A DNA stretch of 53,867 nucleotides, taken from assembly GCA_002727195.1 (NCBI GenBank), contig PBWH01000007.1, positions 33,367 to 87,233 of the forward strand, read 5' to 3'. Positions 1-8,942 of the stretch are shown one piece after another. Under the pieces are notes generated by a model. The model was not told the origin of the DNA, made no database searches, and saw only the letters and a program-made list of their open reading frames with translations. The first letter of the stretch is position 1; each line of letters begins with the position of its first letter. Source of the stretch: Gemmatimonadota bacterium. GTDB lineage: Bacteria; Latescibacterota; UBA2968. Made by a program: the position numbers and the translations under genes.

Positions 1-47
1 TCATCCTCTTCGACGCCGACATCGTACCCGGATCAACAATCTTCGCC

Positions 48-820
48 CTACTCCGGCACCACATACGCCTCGATAAACCTCAGCGCCGTCCGATCATTCA
101 CATCCACCTTGCGATTCAAGTAATACACGACGAACACACGCCAATCCTGCAACGAGACAGCGTGCGGATAACCCAGATCCGTCTCGTTGTTTTCCTCTGC
201 GATCGGCCCCACATACGACCACGCTCGGCCGTCATCGTCAGACGGGAACAGGCAGGACGTATTGTGTTCACCCAGCGTGTATGCCGAGATCAACAGGCGA
301 CCGCTCGAGGTCTGCAATACGTTGCCCCGAACGGCGACGGGTGTGTTCAGTGAGAGGTGAAGGGGCACTGCATCGGGTAAGCCGGACAGCCATACCGGGT
401 CCGACCAGGTCAGGCTGTCATCTTCCGACCGATGGATCGCCGTTCCGGCGTGCAGACCGGGCCACGGGTTCTGCATGACGCCGGCTATCGCCGTCGACGC
501 CAGAATGTCCTCGCTGACGAGCTCGATTCGGTGGGAGCTGTGCAGAAGGGTTCCCTCACGCGACCGAGTCAGACAGGGCACTGCCAGCCACCGAAGAGGA
601 TCCGCGGGGCTGTCCACGTCTGCCCGAGATCAGTCGAGTGCGTGATATACGTCTCCGTAGACGGGTGCCAGTGGCCGGCCAGTCCGTCGGACAGCCAGGA
701 CTTGACACGCCGAAAGCACACAGTCAGCCTGTCCTCTGTCGGGTCATGCACGACGGACGGCCCCGGCCCACAATAGTAGGCGGGGTCCTTGTAGACGGTG
801 TGGTAGGAATCGATGTGCAC
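48..820 (-). pseudogene. Frameshifted sialidase/BNR-repeat-like protein
   Basis: Two minus-strand reading frames make one sialidase-fold protein. The N-terminal part (820 to about 590) carries a BNR/Asp-box-like segment STDLGQTW and the C-terminal part (about 600 to 48) carries a second one, DDDGRAWSY. The frames differ by one and the protein runs across the junction (around 585-605, after ILFGGWQ) only if one base is gained or lost. Joined length is about 257 residues, short for a six-bladed exo-sialidase, so the front may also be missing; a GTG at 820 is the only visible start. No signal peptide is seen. A TATAAT lies on this strand at 875-880 without a good -35. The family normally hydrolyses sialic-acid-like or other sugar termini, but the substrate here is unknown. 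Confidence 0.65.
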
Positions 821-897
821 GGTAGGATTGATCTCGCTTGGGAACGTGGTACATTGATCGGCGTTGCGGCGACCATTATATGCGGAAGGTGTGAACG

Positions 898-1905
898 ATG
901 CCAGAGAAGAACCGCCAGATCACGCTGGCCCAGCGCCCATACGGGTTCCCGAAGGAGTCGGATTTCAAGCTCGTCGAGACCGACATTCCGAAACCGAACA
1001 CTGGGGAGATGCTGATTCGGAACGAGTATATGTCCGTTGATCCATACATGCGCGGACGGATGAACGAGGGCGCTTCCTATTCCAAAGGTGTGGACATAGG
1101 CGAGGTGATGGTGGGGGGGACGGTGGGTCAGGTGATCGAATCCAACCACCCCGACTATCAGAGCGGTGACATGGTCCAGGCCAACCTGGGCTGGCAGACG
1201 CACGGCATTTCGAACGGAGAGGGTGCCCGCAAGGTCGATCCGTCGCTGGCGCCGATCTCGATGTCGCTGGGTGTGTTAGGGATGCCGGGACTGACGGCTT
1301 ACTTCGGTTTGCTGGATGTCGCCCAGCCTGTGGCCGGTGAGACGGTTGTCGTCTCCGCGGCTTCAGGTGCTGTCGGGTCTGTCGTCGGCCAGATCGCGAA
1401 AATCAAAGGCTGTCGTACGGTCGGGTGTGCGGGAACGGATGAAAAGGTTCGCTACGTGCTCGACGATCTCGGCTTCGACGGAGCGTTCAACTACAAGACC
1501 TCGAACGAACACGGTGCATCGTTCCAGGAACTCTGTCCCGACGGAATCGACGTCTACTTTGACAACGTGGGCGGCCCGATCACCGACGCCGTGTTCCCGC
1601 TGTTGAATCTGCGTGCGCGTGTCGCCGTGTGCGGTCAGATCGCGCAGTATAACGCCACCGAACCACCGGTCGGTCCTCGCCTCCTCTGGCACTGCATCGT
1701 CAAACGCTTGCGTATCCAGGGCCTTCTCGTCTTCGACTGGGCAGATCAGTACGATCAGGCCCTCCGCGAAATGGCCCAGTGGGTAAGTTCCGGCCAAATC
1801 ACCTACCGCGAAGACATCGTCGACGGCATCGAGAACGCGCCGGAAGCCTTTATGGGTCTCCTCCGTGGGGACCACATCGGCAAACGACTAGTGAAAATCG
1901 CATAG
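898..1905 (+). CDS. NADPH-dependent MDR oxidoreductase (CurA/prostaglandin reductase-like)
   Basis: 335-residue zinc-independent medium-chain reductase. The N-terminal GroES-like half contains SVDPYMRGRM, a hallmark of the leukotriene B4 dehydrogenase/CurA/YncB group, and the Rossmann half has SAASGAVGSVVGQIAK (about residues 153-168) for NADPH binding. No zinc-binding cysteine cluster is present. Family members reduce the C=C bond of alpha,beta-unsaturated ketones or aldehydes in the cytosol. The start is preceded by GGAAGG about 9 bases upstream. It appears monocistronic, with an imperfect inverted repeat overlapping the stop codon, and is divergent from the broken sialidase gene. The physiological substrate cannot be told from sequence. 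Confidence 0.93.
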   Translation: MPEKNRQITLAQRPYGFPKESDFKLVETDIPKPNTGEMLIRNEYMSVDPYMRGRMNEGASYSKGVDIGEVMVGGTVGQVIESNHPDYQSGDMVQANLGWQTHGISNGEGARKVDPSLAPISMSLGVLGMPGLTAYFGLLDVAQPVAGETVVVSAASGAVGSVVGQIAKIKGCRTVGCAGTDEKVRYVLDDLGFDGAFNYKTSNEHGASFQELCPDGIDVYFDNVGGPITDAVFPLLNLRARVAVCGQIAQYNATEPPVGPRLLWHCIVKRLRIQGLLVFDWADQYDQALREMAQWVSSGQITYREDIVDGIENAPEAFMGLLRGDHIGKRLVKIA

Positions 1906-1972
1906 CGCCAAGCGCATAGTAAGGCGATTTGGGATTTGATTTCGCTTTGCGCCCTACGCTTAGCGCTATGCG
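1899..1972. repeat. Imperfect inverted repeat over the MDR stop codon
   Basis: The arms at 1899-1919 and 1954-1972 are near-complementary (cgcatagcgc core against gcgctatgcg). The left arm includes the TAG stop of the upstream gene. There is no T-tract, so it is a doubtful intrinsic terminator; it may be a transcript-stabilising hairpin or a small mobile repeat. Confidence 0.5.
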
Positions 1973-1999
1973 ACCCAATCCCACAGTGGACGAATACTC

Positions 2000-2767
2000 A
2001 TGGCCCTTACTGAAACAGAAAAGAACCACTTCCAAACCAACGGCTTCTGCCTGATTCCGAACCCGTTCGGTCACGAGACCATGCTCGAGGTCGATCGTCT
2101 TCAGCGCACCAACGAGCCTCAGTGGGAGACGACCGATTGGCCTGAGGGGCATAACATCGGGGCGTGTCAGTTCCTGATGATGATGGAACAGGCTGTGGAA
2201 CTGGTCGAAAAGCCGAAGGCAGTATCGATCGCTAGGGAACTGCTGGGGACGGACGACATCCATATCGGGGCGTGTGGACTGGGCGATGCGTCGCAGACGG
2301 TTTCGAAGGACGGTCGTGCGAAGATTCAGGTCCAGTGGCACGCGGACGGGGGGCCGGACGTGAAGCAGGTCTCGTTCCGAACAGCGCTCGACCGGCACGA
2401 TCCCTCGAACGGACCGCTCCGGGTGTATCCGGGAACGCATTTGCGACCAAGAGAGGAAGTGTACGAGGAACTGAAGCAGGTCGAGATCGCGACGGGGACG
2501 CACGACGAGGATCCTGAAATGTGCTTCGCGAAGCATCCTGCTGAAGTGGAAGTACGTCTCGACCCACGTTGGACGCTCGTGTGGACACCGAGCTGTTGGC
2601 ACGCCACGGGAGAGAAGACTGCGGCCGGACCCAGACGGGCCATGGCCTGGAACTACTATCCGGCAGGTGGTCGAAAGCGCGATCTGGAGGCGCTCAAGCG
2701 GATCTTCGATGGCGAATGGGAAGGCTGGTCGGACGACCGAAAGCGTCTGTGGGGATTAGTGAACTAG
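2000..2767 (+). CDS. Phytanoyl-CoA dioxygenase (PhyH) family protein
   Basis: 255-residue Fe(II)/2-oxoglutarate oxygenase of the PhyH family, cytosolic. The double-stranded beta-helix core shows the iron triad: His114-x-Asp116 in QWHADGG and distal His201 in SCWHATGE, with Arg212/213 placed to bind the 2-oxoglutarate carboxylate. GPLRVYPGTH (about 138-147) is the usual core strand. These enzymes hydroxylate varied small molecules or lipids, so the substrate is unassigned. It is convergent with a second, only distantly similar PhyH gene 170 bp downstream, so the two are not a recent tandem duplication. Confidence 0.9.
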   Translation: MALTETEKNHFQTNGFCLIPNPFGHETMLEVDRLQRTNEPQWETTDWPEGHNIGACQFLMMMEQAVELVEKPKAVSIARELLGTDDIHIGACGLGDASQTVSKDGRAKIQVQWHADGGPDVKQVSFRTALDRHDPSNGPLRVYPGTHLRPREEVYEELKQVEIATGTHDEDPEMCFAKHPAEVEVRLDPRWTLVWTPSCWHATGEKTAAGPRRAMAWNYYPAGGRKRDLEALKRIFDGEWEGWSDDRKRLWGLVN

Positions 2768-2905
2768 GCGTAGTACCGGCTTCGGATCGTGGGAACTGCC
2801 TCTGGCCGTGATCATTTGTGGGCTCCGTCCACCCTTGTTTGACTGCGTCTTTGATGCCGGCCTTTGGCTCACGACCTCTAGGATTTTAGATATATCGTCG
2901 TGAAG

Positions 2906-2933
2906 AAGCTCCCGGCCGAAGGCCGGTCCCACG
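2906..2933 (-). repeat. REP-like hairpin repeat, family A
   Basis: Reverse-oriented copy of the family found also at 10608, 10686, 29329, 37803, 49489 and 49560. The central hairpin is CCGGCC-gaa-GGCCGG, flanked by the conserved AAGCTC and TCCCACG ends. It is the only structure seen between the two convergent PhyH genes (2768-2935). Confidence 0.7.
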
Positions 2934-2935
2934 CA

Positions 2936-3778
2936 TTATACCACGCCCCACATCACCTTTCCCAACTCTCGTTCCCGTTCGCCCACATACTTCTCGTGAA
3001 TCTCGAAATCCCGATCCAACCAAAGGGCATCCTTCTGGTCCTGTGACAGGCCCTCAATTAGCTCTTCCGTTAGGTAGTCCTGCCACGCAAACCGATGGTT
3101 GTCCTCGCTCGGATGCCGGAACACCCAGTGGTGCATCAGCCGACCCTTCTGGCTCTCGTTCTTCCACGTTGCGTGCAGGATCTTCGAGTGACGGACGATG
3201 AACTGATCGGACGTGATCTCCAAAGGTATCTCGCCATCCATTCGAACATCCGCCGGGCCTTCCATCGTCGGCGGGTCGTCGTAGTCCTGCTCCTGCCGCA
3301 GCGCATCGATCCGATCCATCCACCGGTCTTTCTCCCCGACCTGCGACCCGGGAATGACCCGCAGACATCCGTCCGAAATCGATGCGTCAGAGAAGTAGTG
3401 CATGAACTCGATGTAGTCCCATTCCGTGTCTCGATGCCAGAGAAACCCACGACCCGGCGCGAGTTCGTTGATACCGCCGTTGCGATAGTAGATGTCCTGG
3501 TGACCCTCGAGTTGACGCGCGATCTCGAGGATCTCGGCGTGCAGTTCGATGGCGAGGAATGGGGAGGCGTGATCGAGCGCGCACCAATAGGAGTCCGGGA
3601 TCTGAGGTGGGAGCGAGTGGTGGTTCTTCTTCGCATCCGGCGTCATGTCTTCGGGATCGACTGCAGTCATGGATACCGCTTCCAGGCAGGCATCCGTTAG
3701 CTCCCGAGGGAATGGGCAGTCGATGATGACATATCCGTCGACGTTCAACTGATCGAGTTGTTCGCTGTTCAGTCTCAT
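2936..3778 (-). CDS. Phytanoyl-CoA dioxygenase (PhyH) family protein in fetAB operon
   Basis: 280-residue Fe(II)/2-oxoglutarate oxygenase. The metal site is His115-x-Asp117 in LWHRDTEW and distal His202 in KILHATWK; Arg213 (KGRLMHH) is the likely co-substrate ligand. GCLRVIPGSQ is the core strand. Its start codon overlaps the fetB stop by one base, so it is the last gene of a translationally coupled fetA-fetB-phyH unit. An oxygenase that needs Fe(II), sitting with a putative iron exporter, suggests a link to iron handling or metal-dependent lipid or phosphonate oxidation; this is inference. The substrate is unknown. Confidence 0.9.
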   Translation of the reverse strand: MRLNSEQLDQLNVDGYVIIDCPFPRELTDACLEAVSMTAVDPEDMTPDAKKNHHSLPPQIPDSYWCALDHASPFLAIELHAEILEIARQLEGHQDIYYRNGGINELAPGRGFLWHRDTEWDYIEFMHYFSDASISDGCLRVIPGSQVGEKDRWMDRIDALRQEQDYDDPPTMEGPADVRMDGEIPLEITSDQFIVRHSKILHATWKNESQKGRLMHHWVFRHPSEDNHRFAWQDYLTEELIEGLSQDQKDALWLDRDFEIHEKYVGERERELGKVMWGVV

Positions 3779-4551
3779 CAGAGAACCAGTTGGTGAGCGC
3801 GCGTGAAGCAGCGGCGTCGCATCACGTTAACGACGATGATCGAGCCGATGGCGGTAGAGGCGACGAGCATGAGCATGACGATGATCTGATACTTGATCGC
3901 GATCACGGGGTCCGCGCCAGCAAGGATCTGCCCGGTCATCATGCCGGGTATCGAGACGAGCCCGACGGTCATCAGCGAGTTGATCGAGGGAATCATTCCT
4001 GCCCGGATGGTGTCGCGAAGAATCGTTCCGGTCGCCTCCTGATACGTGGCGCCGAGACAGAGTGCGAGCTCGACTTCATCACGTTGTTTTCGGATGTCCG
4101 AGAACAGATGGTCGAGGGAGATCGTGATGGCGTTCATCGAGTTGCCGATGATCATGCCGCCGAGCGGGATGAAATACTGCGGCGTATACCACGGTTTGAC
4201 CTGGACGATGACGGAGGTTACGACGATCGAAACGAGCGTATAGCTCGAGACCATCGAGATGAACGTGGGGATGAAGATGGCGACCTTCTCCTCCTTGACG
4301 CGTCCCCGAATCGCGTGAGCGGCCCAGAAGACCATGAAGGCGAAGAGGATAAGGATCAGCCAGGAGTTGTCTAGATCGAAGATGAACTTGAGGACGTAGC
4401 CAATGATGCCCAACTGGGCGAAAGTGCGTATCGTGCCGACGATGAGGTCGCGTTCGAGTCCCAGCTTAAGCGAAAAGCTGCCCGCGACGGCAATCAGGAT
4501 GAAGACCAGGCAGTAGGCCAACTGGAGCGGGCCGACGTCGATGACGTTCAT
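3778..4551 (-). CDS. fetB: ABC transporter permease, FetB (YbbM/UPF0014) family
   Basis: 257-residue inner-membrane permease with about seven hydrophobic segments. The sequence matches the UPF0014/FetB family, including RTFAQLGIIGYVL near residue 42 and the central PLGGMIIGNSMNAITISLD. In E. coli FetAB is implicated in iron export and resistance to oxidative stress; that role is transferred by family only. The start overlaps the fetA stop (ATGA) and its stop overlaps the start of the PhyH gene, so the three genes are coupled. Length is normal for the family. Confidence 0.9.
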   Translation of the reverse strand: MNVIDVGPLQLAYCLVFILIAVAGSFSLKLGLERDLIVGTIRTFAQLGIIGYVLKFIFDLDNSWLILILFAFMVFWAAHAIRGRVKEEKVAIFIPTFISMVSSYTLVSIVVTSVIVQVKPWYTPQYFIPLGGMIIGNSMNAITISLDHLFSDIRKQRDEVELALCLGATYQEATGTILRDTIRAGMIPSINSLMTVGLVSIPGMMTGQILAGADPVIAIKYQIIVMLMLVASTAIGSIIVVNVMRRRCFTRAHQLVL

Positions 4552-5204
4552 GCCGCCTCCTCCAATCGTCCTTCACCGAGGGAGAAATGGCGGCCAACGA
4601 CATCCTGGGCCTCGAACGCGAGGTGCGTGACGAGGATAATCGTTGTACGATCCTCTCGGTTGATTCGACGGAGTTGCGCTTCCACGATCTCACGGGAGTC
4701 CGGATCCAGCGCTGACGTCGGCTCGTCGCACAGGATGACCTCGGGCCGGGTCAAGAACGTACGAATCAAGGCGACCCGCTGTTTCTGGCCGACGGACAGC
4801 TTCTCCGCATCCTCGTCCAGGTCGACGTCGCTCAGGTTATACCCATCCAGAAGGTCTTTCAGCGCTTCTATTGAAGGGGCATCGGTATTGGCAGACGCGT
4901 AGCCGAACGGGAGCGTGAGGTTGTCGAACACCGTTCCGCTGACCATGACCGGGGTCTGCTGGACATACCCGACCCGTCTACGGAACCCGGTCACTTCGAC
5001 CTCGGATACAGGCGTGTCGTCGATCGTGATCTGCCCGGAGGCGGGTTCGGCAAGTCGATTCAACAGCCGCAGCAAGCTGCTTTTACCCGATCCGGATGGA
5101 CCTCTGATGACGACGAAGTCACCCTGCGTGATGGTCAGGTCAACGTTGGACAGGAGGCGCTTGTCCTCGAAGGCTAGGGACAGAGCGTGTAATTTCAGGT
5201 TCAT
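4548..5204 (-). CDS. fetA: ABC transporter ATP-binding protein, FetA (YbbL) family
   Basis: ATPase partner of the FetB permease, about 218 residues. Walker A GPSGSGKS is at residues 35-42, the signature is LSVGQKQR, Walker B is VILCDEPTSALD and the switch His is in LVTHLAFEAQD. I chose the ATG at 5204 (MNLKLHAL) over an in-frame start 48 bases upstream because ABC ATPase domains begin there. First gene of the overlapping fetA-fetB-phyH operon. A Pho-box-like direct repeat lies 57 bp upstream of this start. Confidence 0.9.
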   Translation of the reverse strand: MNLKLHALSLAFEDKRLLSNVDLTITQGDFVVIRGPSGSGKSSLLRLLNRLAEPASGQITIDDTPVSEVEVTGFRRRVGYVQQTPVMVSGTVFDNLTLPFGYASANTDAPSIEALKDLLDGYNLSDVDLDEDAEKLSVGQKQRVALIRTFLTRPEVILCDEPTSALDPDSREIVEAQLRRINREDRTTIILVTHLAFEAQDVVGRHFSLGEGRLEEAA

Positions 5205-5260
5205 AGCGATCGTTCCGAAGGACGTTCTGAGTCTCCGGCAATATTCACCCATGGCGTCGA

Positions 5261-5279
5261 CATGACAAGATCATGACAA
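5261..5279 (-). promoter_or_regulatory. Pho-box-like direct repeat
   Basis: Read on the minus strand, the site is TTGTCATGATCTTGTCATG: two TTGTCATG units with an 11-bp period, close to the PhoB box pattern of two CTGTCAT half-sites. It sits between divergent fetA (57 bp upstream of its start) and the histidine kinase gene (33 bp upstream). OmpR/PhoB-class regulators bind such one-turn direct repeats, and the adjacent response regulator belongs to that class. Confidence 0.55.
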
Positions 5280-5311
5280 CCGCCGCGCCATTGTGACCGA
5301 TCTTCTCCAGT

Positions 5312-7138
5312 ATGAATGCTGCGAAACCCCTGCGCAGTGCCATCTGGCTCGGCATCCTGGGCCTGATCTCCGCTGTCGCGCTGACCGTGATGAGTGTCCG
5401 CACGTTGGTGGACGAAGACCGAAGCGTACTTATGGACCTGCAGCTGCGCCTGCCGACGCTTCAGGACCGGATGGACGGGATTCTGAATGCGCTGGCCTGC
5501 GAGATCGGGGAGAAGCGGGAGCACCAGAGCTCGTATTATCTGTTTCCGGTGATGGTGGACCGGAAGCGAAACCTGGAGATTCCTCGATAAGTTCCGTTTC
5601 AGCGCTGGTCCAGAGGAGAGGCTCAGCAGCGGGTTGTCGATCGGGGTCGGATCTTCGAGTTCGAGGCGGGCCGTCCACTCAAGGCCGCAGAGGTCTAAGA
5701 GAGGAGCCTGGCCGAAACGGTCTCGCCTGCAGACCGCGCCGATCTGAAGAGCCTGCTCTCCCGTGCTTATACCTCGGGCGGGGATTTTGTTCGTGCGCGG
5801 GCAATCCACTCAGAGCTCGGGCAGAACCCCGCCTTGTTCAGTGCGGAGGGTGCCCACGTGTTGTCGATGAGAATTCTCCTGATGCTCTCCCATCTCGATC
5901 ACCCTGCTGAAGCGACTGAACTTATCAGAGACTGGCTGGACCTGACCAACAGCGGCGAAATGCCTGTTTTCCTTGCGTTCGGTGAGTACATCGAGACAGC
6001 CCATCGAATGATGGCGAGACGATCTCTGGCCTCTCAAGAGGCAGACCGGCAGTTCGAGGTCGCCCGGCGTCGGTTGCAGTTCGTGGAAGGATACACCGCC
6101 CTTCGATCGACGGGAAAAGTCGTGGGGAAGGAGTATTACTCTGTAGTGATCGATCTCGATCGCGCGGAGGATGCGCTCAGGGAGGCGCTGCCAGAGACTT
6201 ATGATCTGAAGGTGTTCGACCTGGACCAAACGGCTCGAATCCCGCACTGCGCGGTATCTCCGCGCGATCGCCCCCGCCAGTTAGCGACTGTATCGGTTGA
6301 ACGTCGTTGTGTTCGCGAAGGATTCGGAGTCGGCTTTTGGCGCACTCAGGCAGGAGCGTGTGCAGGCTGTGGTCGTCGTCGGAATGCTTGCAGGAATGAT
6401 TGCGTTTGGGGTGGTCTATGTTCACCGGAGTACGGAGCGTGAACTCGAGATGTCACGGATGCGGTCAGACTTCGTGTCGAACGTGTTCCACGAACTGCGA
6501 ACGCCGCTTCAGTCGATCCAGATGCACGCGGAAAGGCTGGCGGTGAAACGGTATTGCGGTGAGGAACAGCTCGATCGGTATATCCAGACGATCTCGAAGG
6601 AGAGCAACCGACTGGCCCGAATGGTGACGAATGTGCTGGACTTCTCTCGATTGGAGAGTGGACGAACCGTCTATCGCTTCGCCGAGGCTGACGTATCGGG
6701 CATCGTAAGGCGTACGGTTGACGAGTTTCAGGCTGTCGCCGAGGAGGCGGGGTTCTCCTGGTTGATGTATCGTATGGCCCACCAGCGGTCGCGCGCGTCG
6801 ATGCGGAGACGATAGATCACGCCATCGCGAACCTGATCGGCAATGCGATGAAGTATTCCACGGGTCGAAAGGAACTCAGCCGATCAGTCGGGACGGTCGA
6901 CTCGGGCATGGTGATCACCGTGAGCGACCGCGGAATCGGCATTCCGCCTGAGGATCAGGAGCAGATTTTCGAGAAGTTCAGTCGCGGATCGAACGTGACT
7001 GATGAGACCGGAGCCGGCCTCGGTCTCGCCCTGGTTCAGGAGACGGTGCGTGCACACGGTGGTGACGTTTTGGTGACTGACCGCAAAGGTGGAGGAACGA
7101 CCTTTACGCTACGAATCCCGCTGGAGCGTGCGATGTGA
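5312..7138 (+). pseudogene. Sensor histidine kinase, degenerate
   Basis: Coding signal runs in pieces. 5312-5590 encodes an N-terminal membrane segment (IWLGILGLISAVALTVMS). The same frame continues to about 6280 through two in-frame TAA codons (5588-5590, 5696-5698) as an unfamiliar extracytoplasmic sensor domain. The frame then shifts near 6280 into a second membrane segment and a HisKA domain with phospho-acceptor His in FHELRTPLQS. It shifts again near 6780 into the HATPase domain (N box NLIGNAMKYS, G1 DRGIGIP, G2 GAGLGLALV). At least four lesions make it non-functional as read. It overlaps the regulator gene by four bases (GTGA). A PhoR-like role is only suggested by family and by the nearby Pho-box-like site. 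Confidence 0.8.
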
Positions 7139-7629
7139 CGATCCTGATTATCGAAGACGAGAAACCGATCGCCCAGGTCCTGGCTGACCACCTCGTGCAT
7201 GAGGGTCACGAGGTGCGGGTCGCACACGACGGACGGAATGGCCTCGAACAGGCGAGGTCTGAGGATATTGATCTGATTCTACTCGATCTGATGCTGCCGT
7301 TGATGAATGAGTATGAAGTCTGTAGTGCTCTGCGCGACGAAGGGATTTCGACGCCGATCATCACGCTGACCGCCAAAGGGGAGAAGATCGATAAGGTGAC
7401 CGATCTCGACCTGGGTGCGGACGACTACACGAACAAGCCCGTCGGTCTGCGAGGGCTGCTTGTAAGTATTCGGGCCGTATCCCGCCGTATCGGTGATCGG
7501 CCTGATATGGGCACGGTGACCGTCGGACCCGCTGAAGTGGACTTCGATCGGTTCTTGGTTACACGGTCCGGCGAGTCCGTCCGTGAAGACGCAGCTTCCC
7601 AACCCGGCGACCTTTCAGCCCCCAGGTAG
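7135..7629 (+). pseudogene. OmpR/PhoB-type response regulator, C-terminally truncated
   Basis: The receiver domain is intact (residues 1 to about 118): acidic pair EDE, phospho-acceptor Asp in LILLDLMLP, TLTAK with the switch Thr, and the conserved Lys in NKPVG. The usual PGMDG loop is PLMNEY, so one conserved residue has changed. The winged-helix domain begins (EVDFDRFLVTRSGESVRE) and then runs into unrelated sequence and a TAG; about 75 residues of the DNA-binding domain are missing. It starts with GTG overlapping the kinase stop. The end abuts the convergent FG-GAP lipoprotein gene, so a deletion at the junction is possible. Confidence 0.8.
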
Positions 7630-8844
7630 TCAGAAGCTGTATACCGACCCTGACATTGATCCCGAATCGTCGTCCCCGTGGGCGCCGAGCAGGCCAAAGC
7701 CGTCGGCGATGGAAACGGATCGACCGAGGAAGTCGAGGTCGGCGGGGAATTGTGCGATGAGCTTGATGGGCTCTGCCGATTTTCTGCCCGATCTGGCGAA
7801 GAGATAGGCGGCGCCGTTCTGGATGGTGCCCGCGTGGCTGTCACCCCGGGCCCCGACCAGGATGCGCTTCGGTGAGATGTCGACGGAGAATCCGAAATAC
7901 TTGTTTGCCCGCTTGTCCGGGGCTTCGAGCTTTTCGACCAGACGCCACCCACGAGGGGTCTTGCTGAACACGTATGCCGCTCCGGAGAAACGACCCAGCG
8001 TGTCGTTCCCGTGCGCGCCCACCACAACGGCCGATCCCGATACGGCAACGGAGTGACCGAAGAGGTCGTGCTTCTTCCCGTCGGCAGCCGTCAGCTTGAC
8101 TTCGAGCTTCCATCCGTCCGCACCCAGCGTATAGACATACGCCGCCCCGGCACGGATCCCCTTGGTGTCATCCCCGAACGCCCCCACAACGATGCGCTCT
8201 TCGCTGATGTCGACGGAGAAGCCGTAATAGTCAGCGTCGTTCCCTTTGGGCGGATAGAGGCGGCGAACGAAGGACCACACGTCGTTGACTAACCGGTAAA
8301 CGTAGATACAGCCGGAATTCCGGCCGTGTTTCGGGTCGCCGTGCGCGCCGACCACCGCCCACTCTCCGTCGACCGCAACAGAGAGGCCGAAAAGATCATC
8401 CGCGCCCTGCTCGTGCGAACGGAAGCGACCGACCTGTACCCAGCCGTCCCTGAACCGGCGGAAGACGTATGCGGACCCAGTCTGGTGGCCCCGCTCGATG
8501 TCCCCACGCGAACCGACCCACGCAAAATCACCACTGATCGCGACTGCCATGCCGACCTGTTTATTCTGCGTCGCCTGGAGGGGAACCAATTTTGCCTCTT
8601 CTGTCCATTTATGATTCCGGGTCCGGAAGACGTATGCGGCACCAGCATTCGCACCCCGGTCATCGTCTCCGTAGGCACCGACGATCGCCCGGTCACCGTC
8701 GGTCGAGCAGGTATAGCCGAAGTAGTCGTTTGCCTCGCCGTTCACCGCCTTGAGCTTGGCCGCTTCAGGCAAGGACCTGGTTTCAACGGATGTACAGGCA
8801 CCCAGAATCGTAACCAGTAGCAGAGTAATAGCTGGACGTCGCAT
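7630..8844 (-). CDS. FG-GAP repeat lipoprotein
   Basis: About 404 residues starting at ATG 8844, which has GAGGT seven bases upstream. The N-terminus is a lipoprotein signal (LLLVTILGACTS, acylated Cys). The body is about seven repeats of roughly 50 residues with the pattern DYFGYS...DGDRAIVGAYGDDD...GAAYVF, i.e. FG-GAP/integrin-alpha-like blades with Asp-rich calcium loops. It is predicted to form a lipid-anchored beta-propeller on the outer membrane or periplasmic face. Such proteins mediate adhesion or scaffolding; no partner is evident. An in-frame start 108 bp upstream is possible but would bury the signal peptide. Divergent from the next gene. Confidence 0.88.
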   Translation of the reverse strand: MRRPAITLLLVTILGACTSVETRSLPEAAKLKAVNGEANDYFGYTCSTDGDRAIVGAYGDDDRGANAGAAYVFRTRNHKWTEEAKLVPLQATQNKQVGMAVAISGDFAWVGSRGDIERGHQTGSAYVFRRFRDGWVQVGRFRSHEQGADDLFGLSVAVDGEWAVVGAHGDPKHGRNSGCIYVYRLVNDVWSFVRRLYPPKGNDADYYGFSVDISEERIVVGAFGDDTKGIRAGAAYVYTLGADGWKLEVKLTAADGKKHDLFGHSVAVSGSAVVVGAHGNDTLGRFSGAAYVFSKTPRGWRLVEKLEAPDKRANKYFGFSVDISPKRILVGARGDSHAGTIQNGAAYLFARSGRKSAEPIKLIAQFPADLDFLGRSVSIADGFGLLGAHGDDDSGSMSGSVYSF

Positions 8845-8891
8845 CAATGGGACCTCGGCGTGCTGAAGACCTTGAATTTGTGGAGAAGGTC

Positions 8892-8926
8892 GCCGGAAAC
8901 TCACAAGCAACGCGAAGGCGTTGCCC
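8892..8926 (-). repeat. Short dispersed repeat, family G
   Basis: The minus strand reads ggcaacgccttcgcgttgct followed by tgtgagtttcc. A near-copy occurs on the plus strand at 42912-42943 (ggcaacgctacgcgttgctt, then gcgagttttc). The core CAACGC-ttcg/tac-GCGTTG forms a small hairpin. Its position argues that the following gene starts downstream of it. Confidence 0.55.
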
Positions 8927-8942
8927 CTATATTTTAGAACCA

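Noticed and set aside
3790-4374. Asp/Arg-rich plus-strand frame over fetB
   Set aside because: Low-complexity antisense frame generated by hydrophobic codons of the permease on the other strand.
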